NCBI GenBank assembly: GCA_003344405.1
Contig: NOWV01000038.1
Coordinates: forward strand, 62,001 to 126,000
DNA length: 64,000 bases
Direction of reading: 5' to 3'
Source: Trichoplax sp. H2
Lineage: Eukaryota; Placozoa; Uniplacotomia; Trichoplacea
Shown here: piece by piece, positions 43,810-54,418 of the stretch
Layout: every line of letters begins with the position of its first letter
How positions within the stretch are numbered: the stretch's first letter is position 1
Made by a program: the position numbers and the translations under genes
The notes under the pieces: generated by a model
The model's input: only the letters and a program-made list of their open reading frames with translations
What the model was told of the DNA's origin: nothing
The model's database searches: none

Positions 43810-45232
43810 TCACTTTGCATTCAATTCTTCCACGTATTTTCGGTAACCATAAGGGTAATGACGCGCACTAAATATAAATATCAACAGTCCGTCAAGTACA
43901 TTCTAGAGCCTCCAACAAAAATTAGATAGTACTTTTTTACCTATAGCCAAATTCCTTGACGTAATCGATAGCGCGACGGCTACGTTTACCGGAACCACAA
44001 TAGAAAACGATATTTTTATCAGTTTTCTTTGGTATAGTTGCGCCATACTTTTCACCAAATTCTTTCTCATCAAGTTGAAAAGCTTCTTTTATCTGATCAA
44101 CTGATCATTTTGAGAAGGGTTTAGTTAGTAAACAGCAGTAATTGACGCAAACCTTGCAATATTTCTCATAACAAATAAAGCTTACTTGGTATATTCGTTG
44201 AGCCCTCAATTTTGCCAATTTCTTGTATTTCTTTTGGGGTTCTTACGTCAAATAATTTTACTTCATCAATACCTAGTAGCCTTTGCAATTCTTGGGCATT
44301 AATTTCCTCAGATACTAGTTCCGTATATTTACTAAATCCACCTGGGTAATAGCGAGCGCTGAAAAGAAAGTCAATATTGATTAGGAATTTTTAGTAGGTA
44401 GTACAGTAATGCGAGCCGCTGCTGAGTAGTGAAAAATTGGAAATGAAATGGATGATGCTCTTTGCTATTGTGAAGATATTCCATTTTGATGCAGAAAATT
44501 TTAGACTTGAGTTAATGATGCATGACTACGCTGTAGTATAAAGAGTTCTATCTACAAAAAGAAGTGTATTCCCCTCTAAAAATTGAATTGCAATCAGGGC
44601 GAAATGGAAGGCTTAGTAATATAAACCGTTCTTCAATACTGAAATAACTAGTTCAACAGTCTAAAAAGGGTAGCAAATACACGATCAACATTCCTAAAGA
44701 TATCATCGATTGCAGGACTCAGAATGAATAGTAATTTTCTGTATACGTCACATTCAGTATAATAATAATTCTAACTAACCGTTAATAACTACAATTTACT
44801 ACATCACATACTTGTTGAATCTCATCTCTTTAACAACGTTAACTGCACGCAGACTACGTTTTCCAGAGAGACAGTAGAAGACTATAAGAGTATCTTTGCC
44901 AGGCAGTGGTACACCATACTTCAACTTAAAGTCGCTGGGGCTACTTTGGAATGCGGTTCTTACTTCATCGACTATAAAACATAGAATCAGGCTACATTTG
45001 AGATTGATGTCATGGAAAATTAGGGGGATAGTAAAAGTTGTTCACGTCATGAAGGGTATGTGGAGGAAAAGTAAAAGCAATAATAATTTTAAAATAATAA
45101 CCAACTTGGTACATTAACGGAATCATCAAGGCCTCCAGATTCTTTTATTTCCTGCGGAGTTCGAACATCAAATAGAACAGCCTTTGCTGCAATCATTGAT
45201 TTTAGTTCTTCAAAGGTGATTTCGTTATCCAT
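43810..45232 (-). CDS. Tandem two-domain rhodanese-like sulfurtransferase
   Basis: The exons are 45232-45106, 44971-44812, 44358-44186, 44100-43941 and 43867-43810 (minus strand) and join to 225 residues. Domain 1 runs from MDNEITFEELKSM with LFDVRTPQEIKESGG and the active-site loop FYCLSGKRS. Domain 2 runs from SEEINAQELQRLL with LFDVRTPKEIQEIG and the loop FYCGSGKRS. The motifs RYYPGGF and RHYPYGY close each domain. Each domain is close to the single-domain TSTD1 family, with a catalytic Cys followed by a K-R loop that suits thiosulfate- or thioredoxin-type persulfide transfer. No mitochondrial signal is evident, so a cytosolic location is inferred. Introns interrupt both domains at the same place and phase, which points to internal duplication. 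A possible 5' UTR acceptor lies just upstream of the ATG. Confidence 0.93.
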
Positions 45233-46050
45233 TTCAACCAATTTCAACTGAAGATGATGATTAAAATGAAAGAGTTATATTATTGAACGGGTTCCATGAA
45301 TACGAGTACACATATAATAGTGTAAACTGCAAGTATTTCTATCCAGCTAGTCACTTTGAATATTGATTGGTTATTTTATAAGCTGATTGAGTTATTCTCT
45401 ATTCAATTTGAGATACTATTTATTTATTCACAGCAAAATTCTGAACTCCCTTACGAATAGAACGCGAGTCTTTTTTCAAGATTAGAAGATTAGGCTGCAC
45501 TAATAATAATGATGTTTGTTTTACCAACGACTGTTGATTAATAAAGTCAAATAAAGAAATTGCAAGGTACATTAAGATACAACTGTTGCTATATATACTG
45601 TAGTAGTAAAGTTAAAGTATAAAATTGGAGATGTGACTCCGACTTGCGAAAAATTCCAATGCAGTACATTACTGTCATTTGCTGGAATAATGGCGTCCAT
45701 CCATTTACAGCATCGCTTGAGTGAATCATACAGTTTGCAAATCGTGTATGCATTCTACAGGAATATTTAATCATGTATAGTGTACAGTGAGTAGCTCCTG
45801 TTGTTATATAGATGATCAATCATACTCTAAATTGGCAAACTCCATCTTAGCATTGAATTACATATTCCAATTGATAACGTGCTGGATGATATCATTATTA
45901 TTATTATTATTACAGTATTTTTTTTTGGGGGGGGGGGTTTAATAACAGTCATTCACCAGTAAGTTATTATTAATCCTAATCCTATAGAAATGAATTTGTT
46001 AATGGACATTCAGCAGTTGGTTATTACTAGAAATGAATTGGACCTACCAA
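45233..46050. other. Region upstream of the rhodanese gene
   Basis: No gene is supportable here. A homopolymer junction of T and G runs lies near 45918-45938. The promoter of the rhodanese gene presumably lies at the left end. Confidence 0.4.
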
Positions 46051-47114
46051 TCCGCACCTGCCCTTGACTTGTGGTTTTAAAAAATTTTTGGAGCTCAAAG
46101 TGTGCGGTAAAACTTAGGTGGTTATCGCACGATACAAAACTTGTAGAATTAATGAATTCGTTTTTGGTTGTTATGGAAATGCTGGTGCTATTCACTTGAC
46201 CGCTGCAGCACGTAGTCCAATGTCTAATAGACAAGAGACCAGAAAGCTGCTATGCACGGTACAGTAATGTTCAGTAATGTTCAGTATAAACTTACAGTAT
46301 AGTACAGTACTACAGTACAGTATGAAACCACCATACCGTTCTCTTGTGTACAGTACAGTACTATGTAGTGTGTTTACAGTGCATAGTACTGTGAATCATG
46401 TGATGAATACCGTACTGTACAGTGTACAGTACAGTATGTCTGTACTGTACAGTATGTACTGTACAGTACTGTACTGTCATCATTCCATTGCAACCAACTC
46501 TGGTGTACAGTACTGTACTGTACAGTACTATGCAGTGTGTTTACAGTGCATAGTACTGTGAGTCATGTGATGAATACCGTATTGTATGTACTGTACAGTA
46601 CAGTACTGTCATCATTCCATTGCAACCAACTCTCGTGTAATGACTAATGCTGCATTCTGCTGTGTCAAGTAATAGGGAGAAATATTGTAGATACCGTAGA
46701 CGAATAGACAAGGGACGAGAAAACTGCTTTGCACAGTACAGTATGAAACCACCATACCGTTCTCTGGTATACTGTACAGTATGTCTGTATGGACTGTCAT
46801 CATTCCATTGCAACCAGCTCTCGTGTAAAAAAAGGCCATTGACTAGACCTGACATTACAACACTCAGTAAATGAGTGTTGTAATCCTCATTTACTGAGTG
46901 TTCTAAGCCGTTAAGACTGAATTCAATATTGACGGATTGAACTTGGATTTGAATTGTCTTTGACGAAGGAGTATTATTGAAATGGGGACAGGATCGTATC
47001 CACTGTAGCCATCGTTACAAATGATCTACTCACTCATAGCACATGATAGCACCAGTACTACATTATTTTAACGATGACCTATTGTGAAAGGAATGTTGAG
47101 CTTTCCAAAATTGG
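46051..47114. repeat. 1-kb repeat unit, copy 1
   Basis: The unit opens with a roughly 180-bp segment (CACCTGCCC..., GGAGCTCAAAG, GGTGGTTATCGCACG, AGTAGTCCAATGTCTAAT). It continues with a CAGTACTG-rich centre (about 46290-46600) and a segment with AATATTGTAGATACCG and GAAACCACCATACCGT, which is itself partly repeated. It ends with a tail containing AAGCCGTTAAGACTGAA, GGGGACAGGATCGTATCCAC and GTGAAAGGAATGTTGAGCTT. The same order recurs at 47126-48068. No transposase-like frame was seen. Confidence 0.85.
46859..46902. repeat. Perfect 17-bp inverted repeat, 10-nt loop
   Basis: Arm AACACTCAGTAAATGAG (46859-46875) is followed by a 10-nt loop and the exact reverse complement CTCATTTACTGAGTGTT (46886-46902). 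The equivalent place in the second repeat unit (about 47835-47860) keeps only part of it. It could form a hairpin in RNA or a cruciform. Confidence 0.9.
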
Positions 47115-47125
47115 CCATCCTATCC

Positions 47126-48068
47126 ATCAGCACCTGCCCTGGACTAGTAGTTTTTTAATTTTTGGAGCTCAAAGTTGTCGGTAAAACTCAGGTGGTTATC
47201 GCACGCTACAAAACTTGTAGCATTAATCAATTTATTTTGGGGTTGTTATGGGAATGCAGCAGCTATTCACATCACCGTTGCAGCACCTAAAGTAGTCCAA
47301 TGTCTAATGGTGTGCTCTGCTATGTCCAATAATGAATTGATATAAGTGTGTACAGTATAGTCATAGGGAGGAAAATTGTAGATACCGGAGACGATAGACA
47401 AGACACTAGAAAACTGCTTTGCACAGGACACCTAGAGTAGTCCAATGTCTAATGCCGTCCTCTGCTATGTCCAATAATTAAGGTAGAGTATTAAGGGATA
47501 ATGAATTGATACACAGTACAGTATGTACTTTACAGTACGTACTTTACAGTACGTGTGTACAGTACTGTATAGCAATAGGGAGGAATATTGTAAATACCGG
47601 AGACGATAGACAAGACACTAGAAAACTACTTTGAACAGTACTGTACTGTATGAAACATCCATACAGTACGATTCTGAGACGCACAGTGCTATGTAGCGTA
47701 CACACAGTGCATAGTACTGTGAATTTTGTTCTGAATACTGTACAGTACTGTTATACTGTACTGTACAATCATTCCATTGCAACTAGTAATGGTGTGCCTT
47801 CTCCTCGATTCGCCCCTGCAAAAAGGCCATTCACTCACTCATCTACTGAGTGTTGTAGAAGTCGTTAAGACTGAACTCAATATTTGACGGATTGAATTTG
47901 GATTTGAATTGTCTTTGACGAAGAAGTATGGTTGAAATGGGGACAGGATCGTATCCACAGTAGCCATGGCTGCAAATGATTGACTCACTTCTAGTACATG
48001 ATACCGGTACTGGTTTACTTTTAACGATGACCTTTTGTGAAAGGAATGTTGAGCTTTCAATAGTTGGC
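47126..48068. repeat. 1-kb repeat unit, copy 2
   Basis: This unit follows copy 1 after about 11 bp, in the same orientation and with the same order of segments: opening segment 47126-47309, AATATTGTAAATACCGGAGA repeats near 47375 and 47585, a CAGTACTG-rich centre at about 47510-47770, and the tail at 47818-48068. Substitutions and internal expansions separate it from copy 1. Confidence 0.85.
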
Positions 48069-49150
48069 CGTTATGTCATGCAGGGGCCATTAATAATAAT
48101 AATAAATAAATAACGATGATAACGTTAACTGTATGACGCAATGAATGCATGCTTTTCAACTGCTTGGTCACGTTGCAGTCATTAGTATTGTCCTTTCTGA
48201 CAGTGGAGGAGAAAAGGACCAAGCAGACCTGGCTCCACTATGAGCAATTAATGAAGCATTGAGTAGGGGTGGGGACTGGTGCCGGATGTTACAGTACTAT
48301 CGAAATTAATCAAGGCGTTTGCATTTGACGGTGTCGGCAAGCGTGAACATTATTCGATCACGATCATACAAAAGACTCTACTCTGTCGACATGATTCAAC
48401 ACCTCACCTTGAGGAATGAATGGAGAAATCCAGTACAGTACAGTGCTTTGGACTGGTACTGTACACTGTACAGTACAGTGTTTTGGACTGGTACTGTACA
48501 CTGTACTGTGTACAGTGAATGCCCACTTGAGTTCAATGTATGTACTGTAAGCTACAGTACTGTACTGTAATAGGGCACTGTTTGCAGATTGACACTGTTG
48601 GAAGATTGAAGCACGCGTTCTCCGTTGTACTGTATGATAGCGTTGTTGACTGGCAAACACCCCCGGGGTACTTGGTGTGTGTGTGAGGGTTAGTTTTAAC
48701 CATTTAACTATCGGCTCGCTTTCAACTGCATTAACGGATTTAACCTGCTGTTTTTGCCCAACTGGGTAGGTTGGAATGGCTTCCATTTGCCAACTTTTCT
48801 TTATTGTTACTGTAGTTTAAGAATTAAATTGAATCTCAGATCAACATCGTCTTGAGTCGACGATACGATCCATCGTTTTCCAAGTTGGATTGATACTCTT
48901 TTTTATTATTATTCTCCTTGTAGGTTTGCGGAGGTTAGTCATTCCATTACGTTTACCTACGCTGTCCGATCCAAGCTAATCTACCAATCGTAGCAGACAG
49001 TCTTGCGGCAATCGGCTGGATACGCTTGTTGGTCTAGCCTTTTAATAAAGTAGAAAAATCAAAAAAGAGAGAGTCAAGAAAAAGCCATTTTTACCTTGTT
49101 GTTTTTGATTCTAGTTACAAATCACTTTGACCTCAACATTCATCATCATT
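48069..49150. repeat. Upstream region of DDAH with a further GTAC palindrome cluster
   Basis: At 48430-48570 the CAGTACAGTA / TGTACTGTAC words recur, including a near-perfect duplicate of CTTTGGACTGGTACTGTACACTGTAC. No gene is supportable. Polypyrimidine and CTAG sequence just before 49114 could be a 5' UTR splice acceptor for DDAH, but that is speculative. Confidence 0.6.
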
Positions 49151-49957
49151 ATGTCGACTGGCCCTTTTAAGTGTAAGTATGCTCTTGTTTGTGAGAGTGT
49201 TCCCGATAGTTACGCTTCACAATCACTACGTTCGCGTGAACCCAATGATCCAATCGATATCGATTTGGCACGCCGTCAACACGCTGAATATATTAAATTG
49301 CTGAAAGATTTAGTGGAAAATATCATCACTATTCCTTGCGATGAAAATTATCCTGATTGCGTCTTTGTTGAAGACACTGCAGTCGTCTTGGATGGAACAG
49401 CGTTAATATGTCGCCCTGGTGCTGAATCACGTCGAGGCGAAGTCGATGCCGTGCGCCAAAAATTAGCCGAGTTAAAATTACGCATTGTCGAAGTGGAAGC
49501 ACCTGGCACCCTTGATGGTGGCGATGTTGTATTTACTGGCAAAGAAATCTTTGTTGGCATCTCAAATCGTACCAACATAGCTGGTGCAACAGCAGTGGCT
49601 CGTGCCTTTCCTGACTATCAAGTTTCCATGATCAAAATTAAGGGCTCTCTCCATCTTAAATCAATCTTGACCATGGTCGATTCGGAAACCTTAGTTGTCG
49701 TCGGCAATGAATATGGTAAAAAAGTCATTGAAAACATGCAAAATAATTGCAATTATATCTATCAAAAAATAACCGTTCCTGAAGGTGGCGCTAGCAACTG
49801 TCTTCATGTCAACGACAATATTATCCATGGTAGCCCATCGGAAATAGAAGACGTTGAAAAATTTTTCGAAATCATGAACAAACCAACTTATCATGTTGAA
49901 AATTCGGAATTTAATAAAGCCGATGGCTGCTTGACTTGCCGATCTGTCTTGTTTTAA
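49151..49957 (+). CDS. DDAH: Dimethylarginine dimethylaminohydrolase (DDAH)
   Basis: DDAH hydrolyses asymmetric NG-methylated arginines to citrulline and methylamines in the cytosol, which relieves inhibition of nitric oxide synthase. The single open frame encodes 268 residues (human DDAH1 is 285). Visible family signatures are CVFVEDTAVV near residues 70-80, APGTLDGGDVVFTG at 117-130, the catalytic His in KGSLHLKS (His168) and the catalytic Cys in GCLTCRSVLF (Cys263), so the active site looks intact. The ATG at 49151 was chosen over an upstream non-ATG extension because MSTGPFKCKYALV fits the family N-terminus. The whole gene is one exon, unlike its neighbours. Confidence 0.97.
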   Translation: MSTGPFKCKYALVCESVPDSYASQSLRSREPNDPIDIDLARRQHAEYIKLLKDLVENIITIPCDENYPDCVFVEDTAVVLDGTALICRPGAESRRGEVDAVRQKLAELKLRIVEVEAPGTLDGGDVVFTGKEIFVGISNRTNIAGATAVARAFPDYQVSMIKIKGSLHLKSILTMVDSETLVVVGNEYGKKVIENMQNNCNYIYQKITVPEGGASNCLHVNDNIIHGSPSEIEDVEKFFEIMNKPTYHVENSEFNKADGCLTCRSVLF

Positions 49958-51175
49958 CTCATCCGATATCAACAACCCAAGGCAATTACAACAAAGAAGA
50001 AATTTCTACTCTCCATCTTCTATCCCATCCATGACGTATTTGCTGTTGCCAATGGGATCCAACCGAACTAATAACCATAACTTTTACAATAATTAAAAAC
50101 TTTTTAGTCAGCAGTATTATTATAATTATCAAGAGTATAGACAACTGCAATCATCATTTTTAATCATCAATATCCCTTCTATTACCACATTTACCTATCT
50201 CAGTAATATCGTCTTACCATTTTATTACCATCATCATTAATATTATTATTATTATTATTATCTCCTATCCACAGATACCGTAATATTCTACAGTTGTTGT
50301 CTAGTTGTCCTTGATGAAGAGATTATATTATTATTTTATCCACATTTTATCTAAACGAATTGAGACATTTTGTTTCGATTGCGGATAGCGATGAGAACTA
50401 TTTGTTTTAATCTGATTTACTAGAATGAAGTGATCTGATATCGTTGCTAAAAGTACAGTACAGTATAGTAGTTGGTTGTTAATGTTTGTGGTCACATACA
50501 GTACTAACACACGCCCAAAATATTCTTTCGAAATATGTATTCTCCCGCTAGGGCTTTTATTACCAGCACATTTGCATGGATAACATGTTCACCATGTTGT
50601 CACCCAAGTTTGTATCATTTTGCACTGTTTGCCATCTATTGCAGTTGAAATGTTCTCCTAATGATGTGATTGCTTTGCATAAACTATATTACTAAATATA
50701 GTCAATGGACAATTTACCATCCTAGTTTTACCAAATTGCTATGATATCAGTCAATTAATTATGGGATGTTTAGATTGATGACGTTTCTTACTAAGGGGGC
50801 TTTAAATATTTTATTTGGATTAATACCACTGTTACTCCGTGAAAGCATACTTTGGTGAAATTGATGTAGTTCATATTCAGTATAAACTAGAATAACATTT
50901 GTTTTGAGTTATTAAAAAGAATCAATTGATTTTTGCTTGCATCTTGGCATGGATTGAATGTGGTTAAATTGGCCAACTTTTTTTTTCTATTTACAATATA
51001 TCAATAGTGTGGATATTTGACTTTACCATATTGTTCCTTACGTTCAACAACGTTTCAAGCAGTACTATTCGTGACGTTAGATGTACTATAGCAGCATGGC
51101 TATTCAAAGCAAGTGTGAATTACAAATACAAGCCTTCCAAGGTATTCATCCTCTAGTAAATATTACCCTTCCTCT
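49958..51175. other. Region 3' of DDAH
   Basis: AT-rich, with ATT/ATC microsatellite-like stretches (for example about 50215-50265). No gene is supportable. The DDAH 3' UTR probably occupies the first few hundred bases. Confidence 0.5.
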
Positions 51176-51212
51176 TGGATCTGCCGTATCGAATGACGAT
51201 ACGGCAGATCCA
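51176..51212. repeat. Perfect 16-bp inverted repeat with 5-nt loop
   Basis: Arm TGGATCTGCCGTATCG (51176-51191), loop AATGA, and exact complement CGATACGGCAGATCCA (51197-51212). The arms are GC-richer than the surrounding DNA. No poly-T follows, so a terminator-like role is not indicated. It could be a foldback element remnant or a structured RNA. Confidence 0.92.
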
Positions 51213-51518
51213 GATTGAAATTGAAAAGGAAACGATGTTCATTAGTCAATCTTATTAGTCAAAAAAGTGCGATATTCCCTCCTGTGATGATGCACTTGAA
51301 ACGTTCAGATTAATCCATTTCGTGAATAGAAATTATGTGAACAAACTTTGGTAGTACCCATGTAGAAGGTACAGTAGAGATAAAACATGATCGGATGACG
51401 TTGTAAAATCTGCGCGATTTTGGTTTCAATTGCTTTGGAAAATGGAATCAATGCTACTTTGAACTGAATGTAGACAATGCTCAGCATGGAGTTGCTAAAT
51501 TCTTAAATAAATAAATAG

Positions 51519-51678
51519 GTTACAATTATGGCTAGTGTCGTTCAGTTGACACCATATAAAAAACTTAGCGTAGATTTGATTACAATTATGACTAGTGTCG
51601 TTCAGTCGATGCAACATAAAAAACGTAGCGTAGATTTGATTACAATTATGGCAAGTGTCGCTCAGTTGATGTAGCATG
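51519..51678. repeat. Tandem repeat, 60-bp period, about 3 copies
   Basis: TACAATTATGGCTAGTGTCG recurs at 51521, 51581 and 51641, with the intervening sequence CATAAAAAACNTAGCGTAGA. The period is exactly 60 bp, a multiple of three, so a repeated minus-strand open frame results. That frame is not otherwise supported as coding. Confidence 0.92.
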
Positions 51679-54418
51679 AAAGATGAAAAAACTTTGATTT
51701 TGCAGTCTAGACAGTTTTATCATATTAGAGTCGCTATTTGGCCTTTTTTGGCCTTCTTAATGGAACAGTGATTATTATTATATTCAATACTAACCCATCA
51801 TATAATTACAAGTGTCAATAATTAGAACAAGGCAACTTTCTTCCCTATCCTGCGCCAGTGACTGTGGCAATGATAATTTTAGTAACTCAATACTGCGGAC
51901 TACTATGATGTGGTAGTCCATATCAAAAGCATACCTATCCTTTGTAATAACCGCTCAATAACATTTGTACACTGTAATTAGTTCTAGTTCTATTGGGAAA
52001 TTACGAGTACCGTGGGATTTCCACTTCATAACCGATCCATCCATATGGTATATCGAGGTTATGAAGCTACGACCTTTGATTTATACATTAAAAATATCGT
52101 AGCTATGAATAACTATCACTAATGAAACGAAATAAATACAGTAAAAGATAATATGAATGAAGAATCCTAAAACGCTCGTTATGATTTACAGATAGTAGAG
52201 TTGCAAAGCTAACAACAATATCGTGGTAAAGATAATAAATTTAAGAAATTGGGAAACGTCCGTGATTACTTATGAAATGCGTAAGTACAGTATATCGTCA
52301 ATTTCGATTATTTGCATACGCTACAGTAGAACTACCTATTCTACAAGGTCCTAGCGAGCGTCTTACAGGTAAAGAATTAGAAAGCATCTGTTACTATTGG
52401 CAGCAGAATTCATGGTATACGACAATGCTTAATTATCTACCTATAGTAGAACTATCAATTTAAAAGGTTTTACTAAAGATGCGGCTTCCCTAGACATTAC
52501 TTTGTTTGCTGCCACTGTATTCTTTAAAAACAGAGAAATGAGGTATATTTACTTCCGATCATAAGATTGACACAGTTGATTGCCAACTGACAATGCCATT
52601 AAGCCTGAACTGTATTAACTATTCATGACAGGCTTAAAATGGAAATATAACGACTTTTTCATTTTTTTTATTACCTCTTAGTGTATCAAGTAAGCAATAA
52701 AATAAGTAACAATTTTCAACTTGGCCTTCATGGATACTTCTTTTAAGGCTAATCATGATGATCGTGACGTCATGGTCTTCACGACGAAGCAATAATGGAA
52801 ATTGGCCTGATATTCGTAAAATTATCAATGGATCTTAATTAATTTATTACTAATAAGAAATTTCTTAATCAAATTGTACCTGGCTTTCTATGCAAACCTT
52901 ACCTGGATACCAGCTCTATTTATTAAGCAATAACTTTAAGTAACATAATGGAGACAAAAAAAATTGATGATAATAGCTTTCATTCTTCTCAGTGAGAAGG
53001 AAAATAACCTGAAACTTTCCCACACTAGAACTTAATTATAATAGGATCAACATATTTTATGCTTAATAGTAATGATAGAGTAATCCTATTAGGCTTCGAT
53101 AGTTTCAAGATATGAATGTTCATTCTTTTATTTTTGATGAATTCCACATGAACTAGACAATAATACGGTGTGGTTTATCCTCTCACTTGCTATGCTATTG
53201 TATTACCTGAGATACAGCGTTAGTTATGGTTCTAAATCACTGTATGAGTTTAGCCGCATCCAAACTGTAGATTTATTGTAAGTAACTTTAACAATTTACT
53301 TCAGTCGTTTCTATGTACACCTACAGTATGTATGCTTCAAATACATGTCACCAGGCGACATAATTTGTATCATCTATCAAATGAGCAATCAATATCAATC
53401 AAATCACCCCTTACATCAACAGTAGATACAGTTGTATATGTAGCAATATTACTGCAATGTTGAAAGTTTTTTATTCATTAATGCTAAAAGACAAAGTTAA
53501 TCTTCTTTCTTACGAGGAAAACACCAGTGTTATGTATAATACAAAATCGATCAGTAATTGAACTGGCATTTGAACATAGCAATATAAACGCATCACTGCA
53601 ATAATATTCAGACTGGTAGAAATGAATTAGTCGACAATTATTTAACAAAAACTATTGTTAAAAATTCTTAGTGCTCATGCTTGACTGTGATTTAATGTAG
53701 AACATAAATCACACAATCTAGAACTCAAATTGAAGGCTAGCAACACTAATGAGAGTATCACTGATATAATGTTACCTATCGAAGGTAATTCATACTAAAA
53801 ACAATACAAATGAAAAATCAAATGTACTATTTTAAGGTATCGGGTATAGCACCTATTATCCTTTCATTTATTATTACTTGTGTATAAATCATACAAGTTA
53901 ATCAAGTTGATACTAGTTTTACAATAAATAAGTACACGTAATCAGGAAGTACGTAATTTTACTCTACCATATTCATGTGAACTACAATTGACAGTAAACT
54001 CAATTCTACGATAATTTGAATATGTCATTACAGTATACACATTTTCGTATAACCAGCACCATCGCTGTTCCCTTAAGAACAAGTAAATAGCAGATTTCCA
54101 ATACTAATGGTACTTCGTATTACACTGTATTGTAAATTATAATCAGCTATCTATTACATCGTATGTAGAACGATCGCTATTATCTACTACTTCATATTGC
54201 GATCTAGTATCCTACTTCATATCCAATTTGAATCCATGATTGATAATTCATATATTATCACTAAATTGAGTAAGGATCTAAAGTATAAAATCGTATCGTT
54301 AGCATTCTATGCCAATATTTTTATAGCAATATATTGTACTATTAATTAGATGGAATGCAATAAATCTATTTTAAAAGCATACTTTAAATGTTGTGATATT
54401 CTCTTCGTAGATTCGTAA
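51679..54418. other. Intergenic region 3' of BAG6
   Basis: No gene is supportable. I searched the minus strand here for further BAG6 exons (the BAG-similar domain) and found none I could defend. Scattered short frames such as 52634-52828 (minus) have no recognised motif. Confidence 0.45.

Noticed and set aside
46277-46855. Several 75-104-codon frames on both strands
   Set aside because: They are repeat-derived and mirror each other because the DNA is self-complementary.
48364-48786. A 140-codon minus-strand frame
   Set aside because: Much of it is translation of GTAC/CAGTACTG repeats (repeated TVHSTVYST-like residues). No family motif.
51495-51677. A repetitive 60-codon frame with an HNCNQIYA motif repeated
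   Set aside because: It is created by the 60-bp tandem repeat, whose period is a multiple of three. No other coding evidence.
52634-52828. A 64-codon minus-strand frame considered as a further BAG6 exon
   Set aside because: No similarity to the BAG-similar domain and no matching donor or acceptor phases.
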